NCBI RefSeq assembly: GCF_035917335.1 | Contig: NZ_CP109067.1 | Span: 4,277,001-4,341,000 of the forward strand | Direction: 5' to 3' | From: Micromonospora sp. NBC_01813 | Lineage (GTDB): Bacteria; Actinomycetota; Actinomycetes; Mycobacteriales; Micromonosporaceae | Length of the DNA stretch: 64,000 nt | Part shown: one piece after another, positions 52,666 through 61,900 of the stretch | Position numbering within the stretch: position 1 is the first letter of the stretch | How the letters are laid out: each line of letters begins with the position of its first letter | Made by a program: the position numbers and the translations under genes | Notes under the pieces: generated by a model | The model's input: only the letters and a program-made list of their open reading frames with translations | Told to the model about the DNA's origin: nothing | Databases searched by the model: none

Positions 52666-53505
52666 ATGGCTGGCATGGCGACGGCGGTGTGGATCGGTGC
52701 GGACCTGCGGCGACGGGCCGCTCTGCTCCTGCGTTTCGGCTGGGTCGAGGCGAAGTCGTGCGGCTTCGCGGTGGCGGTCTTCACCTGTCTGGCGCTGACC
52801 TCGGTCGTGCCGCTACCGATTCCCCGCTACGACGTCCTGCTGATCTGCATGGTCGCCCTGACGGTCGGGTTGTGGCTGGTCGGCTGGGAGACCGGCCGCG
52901 AGGTCGCCGTCATCGCCGGCTTCCACCTGGTCGGGCTGGCCTTGGAGCTGTTCAAGGTGCAGGTCGGCTCCTGGTCGTACCCGGAGGAAGCACTCACCAA
53001 GATCGCCGGCGTGCCGCTCTACTCCGGGTTCATGTACGCGGCGGTCGGCTCGTACATCTGCCAGGCGTGGCGCCGCTTCGACCTGCGGGTCACCGCCTAC
53101 CCGGCCGTTGTGGTGACCGTGCTGGCGGTCGCCGTCTACGCCAACTTCTTCACCCACCACTATCTGCCCGACGCCCGATGGGTGCTGGCCGCGCTGCTGC
53201 TGATCGCGCTCCGGCGGACCTGGGTACACTTCACCGTCGGCGACGCCCGGCTGCGGATGCCGCTGGCGCTGGCGTTCGTGCTGATCGGGTTCTTCCTGTG
53301 GGTCGCGGAGAACATCGCGACGTTCCTCGGTGCCTGGACGTACCCGGATCAGCAGCACGTCTGGACGTTCGTGCACGCCAGCAAGTTCGGCTCCTGGTCG
53401 CTGCTGGTGACCCTGTCGTTCGTCCTGGTCGCGTCGGTCAAGGCTACCGAGGGACGGCTGTACGGCGACCGCCCCGAGCCCAGCGTGACGACGGGCTCAG
53501 CCTGA
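52666..53505 (+). CDS. DUF817 membrane protein
   Basis: A 279-residue integral membrane protein with about eight hydrophobic segments. The DUF817 hallmark ALELFKVQVGSWSYPE is at about residues 86-101, with VPLYSGFMYAAVGSYICQAW and LGAWTYPDQQHVW further on; the conserved W-S/T-Y-P pairs repeat the same turn. Function of the family is unknown. The ATG at 52666 or 52675 may start the protein; no ribosome site is convincing. Confidence 0.85.
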   Translation: MAGMATAVWIGADLRRRAALLLRFGWVEAKSCGFAVAVFTCLALTSVVPLPIPRYDVLLICMVALTVGLWLVGWETGREVAVIAGFHLVGLALELFKVQVGSWSYPEEALTKIAGVPLYSGFMYAAVGSYICQAWRRFDLRVTAYPAVVVTVLAVAVYANFFTHHYLPDARWVLAALLLIALRRTWVHFTVGDARLRMPLALAFVLIGFFLWVAENIATFLGAWTYPDQQHVWTFVHASKFGSWSLLVTLSFVLVASVKATEGRLYGDRPEPSVTTGSA

Positions 53506-53632
53506 CGACCGGCTCGGTCCGACGACCCCGCCGGCCCGGCGGCGACGGCCGCGACGCGGGGGCCTCGGCGTTGGTGCCCGTGGCACGGGAATGCCATGGG
53601 CACCGCCGCCGAGGTCGCACAATCGGTGGCGG

Positions 53633-55612
53633 TTACTGGTACCTGATCTTGACGCAGTTGCCGGTGGTGTAGCCACCGTTGTCGTGCTGTGCCAGCTCGT
53701 GGGCGGAGTTCGAGATCCGGGCGCAGACCTTCGGATAGTCGGCGATCGAGTTGATGAAGGCCGGTTCGCTGATGGCGATCACCGACGGCTCCTGGTCCTC
53801 GATGTACCAGAATCCCTGCTGGTCGTGCGGGATGTGGTCGCCCATGATGTCGCCCGACGGGCTGGTGCCGTCACTGCCGAAGATGTGCAGGTGCCAACCG
53901 CCTCTGACGGACGGCTGGTTGCCGCCGAACTCCGCTTCGTACTCGACGGTCAGCTCGCCGTTGGCGACCCGGGCCGAGGTGAGGCAGACCCAGGTCCAGT
54001 TGCTCTTGATCTCGTCCGTGCACTGTTCGTCGGCCGGCACCTCAGGGACGTTCTCCTCGCCGCCGTCGTCCTGCGGCTGCTGGTCGGGGTCGGCTCCCGT
54101 ACCCTCGGTCGGGTTGCCGTTCCCCGCGCCCACCGGTTGCCCGCCGCCGGTGTCGTCCTGGCCGCCGCTGGTCAGCGCATAGGTCACCCCGGCGCCAGCG
54201 AGCAGCACCACCAGCACCGCAGCGGCCACCACCAACGGGCCACGCCCGCGCTTGGCCGACGAGCCCCCGGCCGGGCCGGTCGCGGTGACGTCGGTCGGCA
54301 CGGACCCGGCCGCGCCGACCGCCTCTGCCCGCGACGAATAGGTTGCCCCGACGTTCGCGCGCCTGGCAGCGCCGCCGACTGCGGTCGGCGTGCCCTCGGC
54401 ACCGGCGCCTACCGGGTGCACCGGCACCGACGCCGAACCCGAACCCGTGGGCGGGACGCGGTACGTCCCCGTGGTCGGCACCACGGCGGGTGCCGGCATT
54501 CCGGGCGTCGCCGGCGCGGACGGCAGCCCGCCCGGCCCGGCCTGTCCGGGCAGCCCCAGTGCGGCCAGCCACGCCGCCCCGAGCGAAACCGAGTACTTGG
54601 GGTGCGCGTCGACGGCCACCGGCCGGCCCAACTCCGAGCCGACCAACTGGGAGACGATCGGCATCCGCGACGAGCCACCGACGAGCAGCACCGAGTGCAG
54701 TTGCTCCGGCGAGCAGCCGGCGGACCGGACGGCGCGGTGCAGTGCCTCGATCGAGCCGTGCAGCACCGGACGGACCATCGCCTCGAGCTCGGAGCGGGTC
54801 AGCCGGATCTCCGTGGAGATGTTGGGCAGCAGCACCGGGATGGCGGTGTCGGTGTCCGACGACAGCGCTTCCTTGGCCTGGATGCACTCGTCGCGCAGCC
54901 GGGCCACCGCGGCGATCGCCGCCGGATCGTCCTCGTCGAGCTCTTCGAGCTTGCCGCCGAGTGCCGCCCGGACATGGTTGAACACGGCCGCGTCGAAGTC
55001 GATGCCGCCGAGCCGTTCGATGCCTTCCGGCTGGCCCAGGATCTCGAAACCGGTCGGGGTCTTGCGCAGCACCGCTGCGTCGAAGGTGCCGCCGCCCAGG
55101 TCGTACACCGCCACGACGGCGCCGGGCTCGATGCGCAGTTGCTCCGCGTAGTTGACCGCCGCCCCCTCCGGCTCGGAGGTGTAGCTGACCGGCAGGTCGA
55201 GGTTGGCCATCCGCACCGCCTGGCGAAGCAGGTCCATCTTGTACGGACCCCAGTTCGCGGGGTGGGAGACGCAGATCGAGCCGGGGAAGCCGCCTTCGCG
55301 GCGGGCCACCTCCTCCACCACCGAGCGGAGCAGGCGGGACATCAGCGCTTCGGCCGACTGCGGCACCCCGCCGAGCAGGATCGGGGTGGTGTCACCGAGT
55401 CGTCGTTTGAACTCGCGGGCCACCCGGTGTGGCTCGGAGAGCCCACGGCGGTGCGCGGCCTCACCGGTCAGAAACGTCTCGTCCTGCCGTAGCAGCACCA
55501 CCGACGGGATTGCGGCGCTGCGGCCGCCGAGCGAAACGGTTTCCACCCGACCGTCCCGCCAGACAGCCGCCGCGGTGAACGTTGTTCCGAGGTCAATGCC
55601 AAGTGCGTACAT
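53633..55612 (-). CDS. Hsp70-family ATPase with membrane anchor and ectodomain
   Basis: A 659-residue protein. The Hsp70/actin-fold ATPase (residues about 1-355) has phosphate-1 GIDLGTTFTAAAVW, phosphate-2 VYDLGGGTFDAAVL and adenosine LLVGGSSRMPIV, but the usual substrate-binding domain is missing. An Ala/Gly/Pro-rich linker leads to one membrane segment (about 455-480, VVAAAVLVVLLAGAGV), then an acidic spacer and an outside domain of about 130 residues with three Cys (DEQCTDEIKSNWTWVCLT, NCVKIRY). The ATG at 55610-55612 has GGAG at 8-nt spacing; a TTG two codons earlier is less likely. It is probably cotranscribed with the dynamin gene upstream (115-nt gap). It could couple cytosolic ATP use to envelope state. 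Confidence 0.88.
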   Translation of the reverse strand: MYALGIDLGTTFTAAAVWRDGRVETVSLGGRSAAIPSVVLLRQDETFLTGEAAHRRGLSEPHRVAREFKRRLGDTTPILLGGVPQSAEALMSRLLRSVVEEVARREGGFPGSICVSHPANWGPYKMDLLRQAVRMANLDLPVSYTSEPEGAAVNYAEQLRIEPGAVVAVYDLGGGTFDAAVLRKTPTGFEILGQPEGIERLGGIDFDAAVFNHVRAALGGKLEELDEDDPAAIAAVARLRDECIQAKEALSSDTDTAIPVLLPNISTEIRLTRSELEAMVRPVLHGSIEALHRAVRSAGCSPEQLHSVLLVGGSSRMPIVSQLVGSELGRPVAVDAHPKYSVSLGAAWLAALGLPGQAGPGGLPSAPATPGMPAPAVVPTTGTYRVPPTGSGSASVPVHPVGAGAEGTPTAVGGAARRANVGATYSSRAEAVGAAGSVPTDVTATGPAGGSSAKRGRGPLVVAAAVLVVLLAGAGVTYALTSGGQDDTGGGQPVGAGNGNPTEGTGADPDQQPQDDGGEENVPEVPADEQCTDEIKSNWTWVCLTSARVANGELTVEYEAEFGGNQPSVRGGWHLHIFGSDGTSPSGDIMGDHIPHDQQGFWYIEDQEPSVIAISEPAFINSIADYPKVCARISNSAHELAQHDNGGYTTGNCVKIRYQ

Positions 55613-55726
55613 CGTCAATGCTCCGATGAGGATCGTGGAGACAGGCTTGGTCAGGCTCTCTTGGGCCGACCGGAGGTCCGGCTGAGAACGTGTGGTCGGG
55701 TCGCTTCGGCTGAAGGTAGTTGGCGC

Positions 55727-57196
55727 TTACCAGGGCTGCCGTTGTTCGGCGATCATGCCCTCGCATGACCGGACCGCCACCCGGGCGGCCATCGACATCT
55801 CGTACGAGGTCATCGGGCTCTCGGCCCGACGTTGCCAGCGGCTCAACGCATCGGCGGCACCTGCGGCCAGCTCGCCGGCCGACGCGTCAGCCGGCAGCCG
55901 TAGCCGCTGGTGGGCCGCGGCGCCCGAGCCGCCGATCAGCTGCTCCAGCTCGGCGACGACCTCGGGTTTTCCGGTGACCCAGCCGGAACGCAGGCTGGAG
56001 AGCACGCGCAGTTCGTTGAACGGATGCGCCGAGGCGATGATCTCCTCGACCCCGCCGGCCACCTGCTCGCTACCTGGCCGGACGCAGATCCGGGTCACAT
56101 CGGCCAGGGCGAGCAGCGCGGATCTGGATTTGAGCACGTCCCGGCGCTCGAAGAACAGCGAGCCGAGGACCTCCCGCAGCTGCGCGAGCCCACTGCGCTC
56201 GGTCAACTCCTGGGACAGCTCGGTCGCGGTGGTGGCCGGGTTGTGCCGCAGCATGGCCGCGGACAGTCGGACGCCGAACAGGCCGAACCGGCCCAGCAGC
56301 GCCTCCCGTTCGATCGAGGTCAGGCCGAGCTCGGGCATGTTCTGCAGGAAGCGGTCGGCGGAGAGCAGCAGCTGCTCGGCCTGGGCCACCGGCAGTTCGG
56401 CGACCCGGCGCAGCTGCGCGACCTCCACTTCGGTGAGGGTCGCCGCGGTCTCGGCCAGCAGCCCGGCGACGGGTACGACGGACTGCACCAGCCGCCGGAT
56501 GTTCGCGTCGCCGCTCATCCGCTGCGCGATCCGCCGCGCCGACGCCATCGCGTCGAGGCGACCGACCCCGATCTCGTCGGCCCGCGACAGGATGCCGATG
56601 GCGTTGACCGGGTTGGGTCGTGACACCTCGACGTCGTGGAAGGCCCGCAGGAACTCGACGTCGTTGGCGTGCAGGTGACGCATCAGGTAGACGACCGCGT
56701 CGGCGGGGGTCTCCTCGTCGTCCGGGACGAGCAGATCCCAGGACCGCTGCGAGGTCTGTTCGGACAGGGATCCGATGCCGGGGGTGTCGATCAACGTCAC
56801 GGTACGCAACGCCTGCGACGGCCAGGTGACCACGAGTTGGGCCACGTCGTCGACGGCCAGGTCACCGAGGTCCACGTCGATGGCGCCGTCGTCGCGGCTG
56901 AACCTCAGTTGACGCGGCTCGCCCTCGGTGGGCAGGGCGAGTACCCGGTAGGTATGCCCGTCCTGGTACCAGGTGACGATGCGGGTGCACTCCCCCGCGT
57001 CGGTGGGTGCTAGCCGGTCACCGACCAGGGCGTTGAGCAACGTCGACTTACCGGCCTTGATCCGGCCGGCGATGGCGACCCGCAACGGTTCGTCGAGCCG
57101 TCCGGCGACGGCGGTCAGCCGACGCTCGTACGGCGTACCACGATAGACTTCGATGGCTTGGTTGAGTACGCCGCGCGTACGGTCGATCAGGCTCAT
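55727..57196 (-). CDS. dynamin-family GTPase (IniC-like by size and context)
   Basis: A 489-residue GTPase. P-loop GRIKAGKST at 44-52, G3 LIDTPGIGSL, G4-like SRADE. After the GTPase domain there is a long helical stalk region (LGLTSIEREALLGRFGLFGV, LREVLGSLFFERRDVLKSRS). No strong membrane paddle is seen, as expected for the shorter partner of a dynamin pair. M. tuberculosis IniC is 493 residues. It may assemble with the other dynamin at 61901. Start ATG at 57194-57196 behind GGTGAG; a TTG precedes it directly. It diverges from the IniR-like gene over 368 nt. Confidence 0.85.
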   Translation of the reverse strand: MSLIDRTRGVLNQAIEVYRGTPYERRLTAVAGRLDEPLRVAIAGRIKAGKSTLLNALVGDRLAPTDAGECTRIVTWYQDGHTYRVLALPTEGEPRQLRFSRDDGAIDVDLGDLAVDDVAQLVVTWPSQALRTVTLIDTPGIGSLSEQTSQRSWDLLVPDDEETPADAVVYLMRHLHANDVEFLRAFHDVEVSRPNPVNAIGILSRADEIGVGRLDAMASARRIAQRMSGDANIRRLVQSVVPVAGLLAETAATLTEVEVAQLRRVAELPVAQAEQLLLSADRFLQNMPELGLTSIEREALLGRFGLFGVRLSAAMLRHNPATTATELSQELTERSGLAQLREVLGSLFFERRDVLKSRSALLALADVTRICVRPGSEQVAGGVEEIIASAHPFNELRVLSSLRSGWVTGKPEVVAELEQLIGGSGAAAHQRLRLPADASAGELAAGAADALSRWQRRAESPMTSYEMSMAARVAVRSCEGMIAEQRQPW

Positions 57197-57564
57197 CAAC
57201 TCACCGCCTGTGACCGCCGCCTGGGCAGGCGGATCCGGACCAACTCGGACTCCACATCCTCACGCCGCTGCTTCCCGGTCTGCTTGAGTGCCCTGCTGTC
57301 TCTTCCACGACGACCGTGCCGTCGACAGGACACGCAGAGATCCCGACCACCTGCCGACCAGCGAGCCCCCCGGCTGATCGAGCAAGCCCCCCGGCAGAGA
57401 TGCTTCCACGGCTTAGGCTGAGCGTCTGCTCAGCATCCGACAATCGTGGCGCAATCGATGCACCGGAGGCACACAGTACACACGTACGGTGTCAGCCGAT
57501 GCAGTGGCCACCGGTGCCATCCGTAGACTACCGGGCCGATGCGGGGCGAGGAGGAGCTGCACTC
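57197..57564. promoter_or_regulatory. 368-nt divergent control region of the Ini-like cluster
   Basis: Features seen: a CCGCCT/AGGCGG hairpin at 57219-57234 in the GTPase leader; two perfect copies of AGCCCCCCGGC at 57364-57374 and 57385-57395, spaced exactly 21 nt; and a 7-bp palindrome GCTGAGC/GCTCAGC at 57417-57434. A related AGCCCCCGG occurs upstream of the IniB-like gene (59935-59943). The repeats are candidate sites for the LuxR-type regulator. Confidence 0.45.
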
Positions 57565-59895
57565 GTGACTGTCGTGGTGGGTGTGGACGGTGCCGGGCGG
57601 ACGCATCGGCTCGGCGAGATCGCCGCAGCCGCCGACCGACCGGTCGTACGCGTGACGCCGGCCCTCGCCGACGATCTCACCGACTGCCTCGCGCAGGCCC
57701 GGGTCGAGGGTGCGGTGGTCGTCGTCGACGACGCCCACCGGTTGACACCGCAGGCGCTGCGGGCGCTGGCCGCCGCCGCCCGCAACGGCACGGCGATGGT
57801 GGTCGCCCGAAGACCCACCATCGACCGGCCGGAGCTGGCCGACCTGGACGAGGCGGTCGCCGCCGCCGGTGCCGTCGAACAGCTCGGCCCGCTCGACCCG
57901 GGCGCGCTGGCCGCACTGGTGGCCACCGTGCTCGGCCAGCCGCCGACAGCGCGACACCTGGCGGCGGTCCAGGCGGCCTCGGCCGGCCTGGCCGCCGTCG
58001 CGGTCGCGGTCGCGGCCGACCCGGACGGCACACCGCCGGCGCTGGTCGCCCGGCTGCAACGCCGGATCACCGGGCCGGGCGGTAGCGCGGCGGCGCTGGC
58101 CGCTGTCCTCGCGCTCGGACTCGGGCTCACCGACGACGTGGTCTGTGCCGCGGCCAGCCTGGACCTGACACAGGCGGCGGCCGGGATGCGGGCCCTGCGC
58201 GACATGGGACTGCTGACACCCGACGGCGAACAGATGATTCCGGCGGTCGCCCGCGCGTTGCTGGCCGACCTGTCCGCGTCGGAACGGCGACGACTGCACG
58301 AGACCGTGGCGCGGGCGCTGCTGGCCACCGGCGCGGAGCCGGTCCGCGCCGCCGCGCAGCTCCGCGCCGCGCGGGCCCGGACACCGACCGCCGCCGACGT
58401 GTACCGGCAGGCCGCCGACCAGCTCCGCTTCACCGACCCCGGCGCCGCACTGTCCTGGTACGACGATGCGCTCGACGCCGGTACCGACCCGACCCTGGTG
58501 GCCGCCGGTCGGGCCGAAGCCGCGACGCTGCTCGGCTTGCCGGTCGACCTGGACGGACCCACCGGCGCACCGTCCGACGCGGCCCGGCTCGCGATGGTCG
58601 CCGGTGCCGCCGCCGCCTACGACGGCCGGGCCGGGCGGGCGGCCACGGCGCTGTTGGGTGCCGGCGACCCTGGTCCGGTGCTGGCCGTCGCGGCGTTGAT
58701 GGCCACCGGCCAACCCGAATCGGCGCGAACGGTGGCCACCGGCCAGGCACCGCTGCCGTTGCGGCGCCTGGCTGAGGCGTCACTGACGATCGGCGACCCG
58801 GGCGAGGCCCTGCCACTGATGATCGAGGCGGCCGAGAGTTTCGAGCAGACCCCGCCGGCCGTCGCGGTACCCGACCTGCCACACGCGCTCGGCGCGCTGG
58901 TGGCAGTGACCGCAGGGGACGTCTCCTCCGCCGAGTACCTGCTGGGGCGGGCCCTGACGAGCGGGATCGGCGGGCCGGTCGCGGTGAACCGGCATCGTCT
59001 GCTGTTGGCCTGGGCCCGGCTGCGGACCGGCCGGTACGACACCGCGCTGGCTGAGCTGCGCCGCCTCGACAACACCGCGCTGCCCGGCCGCGAACGGCTG
59101 ATGTACGCCGGTCTCGCCGCCGGTATCGCCCGGCGCAGCGGGGACATCGCCCAGTTGCGTACGGCGTGGGCGGTCGCCGACCCGGTGCTGGCCCGGCGGG
59201 CGGTGGATCTGTTCCAGGTCGAGGTGGTCGAGGAGTTGCTGGTCGCGGCGGCCCGGCTACGCCACCACCAGCGGATCACGCCGATCCTCGACGAGTTGGA
59301 CGGCATCGTCGACCGGCTCGGCCGACCGGCCGCCTGGGCCGTCTCGATCGGCTGGATCCGGCTGCAGATAGCGGTCGTCGGCGAGGACGCGGCCGCCGCC
59401 GCCGCCACTGCGGCCCGGCTCGGTGCCGTCGATCCGGACGGCCACCGGCAGCAGGCCCAGTGTCGCGCCGCCGCCCGGTGGGCGGCCACGCTCGCCGGTG
59501 AGGTCGACGCGGACGCCGTGCTGACCGACGCCGCCGACCTCGCCGCGGCCGAGCTGCCCTGGGAGTCGTCGAGGTTGATCGGGCACGCGGCCATCCGGAC
59601 CACCGACGCGGCGGCCGCCCGCCGACTGCTGGAGCGGGCCCGGGATCTATCCAAGGTGGAGGCTGTGGCCAACGACACACAGCCGGATGCCTCCCGGGGT
59701 GGCCTGTCGGACCGGGAGGTGGAAGTAGCACGGTTGGTGTTGGATGGTCGCACCCACCGCGAGATCGGGACGCAACTTTTCTTGTCTCCCAAGACAGTCG
59801 AGCACCACGTGGCCCGGATCCGGGCCAAGCTGGGCGCCACCAACCGGGCCGAGTTGATCGCCACGCTGCGCAGCCTGCTGCCGGCGGAGGCCTAA
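57565..59895 (+). CDS. STAND/LuxR-type regulator (IniR-like)
   Basis: A 776-residue cytoplasmic regulator. The N-terminal ATPase is degenerate: GVDGAGRT at 6-13 replaces the Walker A lysine by Arg, while Walker B VVVVDDAHRLT is intact. A long helical sensor region (TPR/MalT-like) follows. The last 65 residues are a LuxR helix-turn-helix (SDREVEVARLVLDGRTHREI, LSPKTVEHHVARIRAKLG). In mycobacteria IniR (Rv0339c) is of this kind and switches on iniBAC under cell-wall stress. GTG at 57565 has GGAGGAG upstream; the longer in-frame extension lacks similarity. It is followed by the IniB-like gene after 154 nt. Confidence 0.85.
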   Translation: MTVVVGVDGAGRTHRLGEIAAAADRPVVRVTPALADDLTDCLAQARVEGAVVVVDDAHRLTPQALRALAAAARNGTAMVVARRPTIDRPELADLDEAVAAAGAVEQLGPLDPGALAALVATVLGQPPTARHLAAVQAASAGLAAVAVAVAADPDGTPPALVARLQRRITGPGGSAAALAAVLALGLGLTDDVVCAAASLDLTQAAAGMRALRDMGLLTPDGEQMIPAVARALLADLSASERRRLHETVARALLATGAEPVRAAAQLRAARARTPTAADVYRQAADQLRFTDPGAALSWYDDALDAGTDPTLVAAGRAEAATLLGLPVDLDGPTGAPSDAARLAMVAGAAAAYDGRAGRAATALLGAGDPGPVLAVAALMATGQPESARTVATGQAPLPLRRLAEASLTIGDPGEALPLMIEAAESFEQTPPAVAVPDLPHALGALVAVTAGDVSSAEYLLGRALTSGIGGPVAVNRHRLLLAWARLRTGRYDTALAELRRLDNTALPGRERLMYAGLAAGIARRSGDIAQLRTAWAVADPVLARRAVDLFQVEVVEELLVAAARLRHHQRITPILDELDGIVDRLGRPAAWAVSIGWIRLQIAVVGEDAAAAAATAARLGAVDPDGHRQQAQCRAAARWAATLAGEVDADAVLTDAADLAAAELPWESSRLIGHAAIRTTDAAAARRLLERARDLSKVEAVANDTQPDASRGGLSDREVEVARLVLDGRTHREIGTQLFLSPKTVEHHVARIRAKLGATNRAELIATLRSLLPAEA

Positions 59896-60049
59896 CCTGT
59901 CGGTTAGCCGACCTGCGGTTGGCGACACCCCCCTAGCCCCCGGAACCTGGCAGGGGGGAAGCCCCGATGCGGGCCACCGACGGCAACCCGCACTCTTATT
60001 CCTGTCCGGCCGATCAGGGCGGACCCCAACCTTCTTCTGAGGAGACGTC

Positions 60050-61735
60050 ATGGCCGCCGTAGAGATCACCCCGCTGATCATCGAGAAGATCCAGGCAATG
60101 TTCGAGAAGGTGTTCAGCAGCGAGGCGGAGACCGCCAAGTTCCTCGACGACCCGGCCGGGGCGTTCGCCGCCAACGACATCGACGCCGAGACGCTCAACT
60201 CCGTCGACATCGACCAGATCGTCAGCGAGGCCGCGTTCAGCGGCAACGACGGCTTCTCCGGCGGTGGGGGCGGCGGCAGCTTCTCCGGCGGTGGGGGCGG
60301 TAGCTTCGCCAGCGGCGGGGGCGCGGGTGGCGGGGCTGGCGGGGGCGGCAACTTCGGTGGTGGCGGCGGGGGCGCCGGCGGTGGCGGCGGATTCGGCGGC
60401 GGCGCGGTCAACGTGCCGACCCCGGCGGCGGTGCAGCAGGTCACCACGGTCACCCAGAACTTCACCAACCAGAACTTCACCGACAACTCGCAGAGCTTCA
60501 CCGACAACTCCACCGAAATCGACAACTCGGTCGACGTCGACGTGGACGGCGACGTCGACGGTGACCTCGAGATCGACTCGACGAACCTGAACCAGGCCGG
60601 CGACGGCAACGTCGCCAACACCGGCGACGGTGACCTCAGCGCCGCCGTCGGTGATGGTGCCGTGGCCAACGCCGGCGACGGTGACGTCAACGCGGCCACC
60701 GGGGACGGTGCGGTGGCTCAGCAGGGCGACGGCGACCAGGTCGCCGCGACCGGTGGGTCGGTGGCCGCCGGCGACGACGCGTTCGGTGTCACCGGCGACA
60801 ACTCGTCGCTGGAGTTCGTCGACGGCGACAAGGTCACCGCAGGTGACGGTGCGGTGATCGGCACCGGTGACGGCGACGTGCTCGGGGCGACCGGAGACGG
60901 TGCGTTCCTTGGCAACTCGGAGTCCGGCGACGTGGTGGGCAACACCGGCGACAACGCGGTCACCGCCGGCGACGACATCGACGGTGTGGTCAACACCGGG
61001 CTCAACACCGGAGTGATCGCCGACGGCGACGTCGACCGGACGGTGCTGGGCGACAACACCGGCATCGTCGCCGACGACGTGGACAAGGCCGTCGTCGGGG
61101 ACAACAACCAGGCCGCCCAGTTCGACATCGACACCAGCGGTGCCGCTGGCGGCAACGCCAGTGGCACCGGCGGTGCCGGCGGCACCGGCGGCAGCGCCGA
61201 CGCCAGCGGCGGCGCCGCCGGCGACGGCGCGACCGGGGTCGGGGCCGGGGTGGGGACCGGCGTCGGCGTCGGCCGGGGCAAGGGCGAAGGCAGTGGTGAG
61301 GGCGAGGGCGAAGGCGGCGCCGGCGGCGACGGTGGCGCCGGCGGCAGCGCCGTCGGTGGCAGCGGCGCCGGTGGCGCCGGCACCGGCGGGGACGCCAGCG
61401 GTGGCGCCGGTGGTGCGCTGGGGCCGATCAACATCAACTTCGGTGGCGGCAGCCAGCAGAACACCACCGACTCCCAGATCGAGGACTCGTCGCTGGCCTC
61501 CGGCGGCAACTCCGCCAGCACGCAGGACTCCTTCAACGACCAGTCCACCAACGACTCGTTCAACGACCAGTCGACCGACAACTCGGTCGAGAACGAGGAC
61601 TCCTTCAACACCGACGACTCGTTCAACACCGAGGACTCGTTCACCGCCGACGACTCCTTCAACAGCAGCGACTCGTTCGGTGGCAGCCCCGCCCAGCCGT
61701 CCGCCGCGGTGGAGCCATCGATCGAAGCGGTGTGA
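60050..61735 (+). CDS. IniB-N-domain protein with Gly-rich, GDG-repeat and DSFN-repeat regions
   Basis: A 561-residue protein without a signal peptide. (1) An IniB-type helical N-domain, residues 1-70 (TPLIIEKIQAMFEKVF, ETAKFLDDPAGAFAA). (2) A Gly-rich tract, 70-125. (3) An Asn/Phe/Thr segment (QNFTNQNFTDNSQSFTDNS). (4) About 15-20 turns of an octad-like repeat of the GDGDVxxxT kind, 170-350. (5) A Gly/Ala/Ser tract, 350-460. (6) Repeats of DSFNDQS, DSFNTDD, DSFTADD, 480-545. Acidic throughout. The repeats look like a beta-solenoid or amyloid-like fibre former. ATG follows GAGGAGACGTC. Strong hairpin after the stop. Confidence 0.85.
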   Translation: MAAVEITPLIIEKIQAMFEKVFSSEAETAKFLDDPAGAFAANDIDAETLNSVDIDQIVSEAAFSGNDGFSGGGGGGSFSGGGGGSFASGGGAGGGAGGGGNFGGGGGGAGGGGGFGGGAVNVPTPAAVQQVTTVTQNFTNQNFTDNSQSFTDNSTEIDNSVDVDVDGDVDGDLEIDSTNLNQAGDGNVANTGDGDLSAAVGDGAVANAGDGDVNAATGDGAVAQQGDGDQVAATGGSVAAGDDAFGVTGDNSSLEFVDGDKVTAGDGAVIGTGDGDVLGATGDGAFLGNSESGDVVGNTGDNAVTAGDDIDGVVNTGLNTGVIADGDVDRTVLGDNTGIVADDVDKAVVGDNNQAAQFDIDTSGAAGGNASGTGGAGGTGGSADASGGAAGDGATGVGAGVGTGVGVGRGKGEGSGEGEGEGGAGGDGGAGGSAVGGSGAGGAGTGGDASGGAGGALGPININFGGGSQQNTTDSQIEDSSLASGGNSASTQDSFNDQSTNDSFNDQSTDNSVENEDSFNTDDSFNTEDSFTADDSFNSSDSFGGSPAQPSAAVEPSIEAV

Positions 61736-61786
61736 TCGCAGGACAACCGCACAACGGATCGGCCGCTGTCGAGCGTCCGGCTGACT

Positions 61787-61841
61787 GAGCGCCAGGATGG
61801 CGTGGTGGGTCCGGGGGGCTCACCACGCCATCCTGGCGCTC
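61787..61841 (+). terminator. hairpin between the IniB-like and dynamin genes
   Basis: Perfect 21-bp stem (61787-61807 with 61821-61841), 13-nt loop rich in G. It starts 52 nt after the iniB-like stop and ends 60 nt before the dynamin start. It should terminate or attenuate, so that the structural protein is made in excess over the GTPase. Confidence 0.75.
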
Positions 61842-61900
61842 GGAGCCGGTTGATCACCCGACTGCGGTGCGCCGTAACCTACGGAACGGGAGGAGCGACG

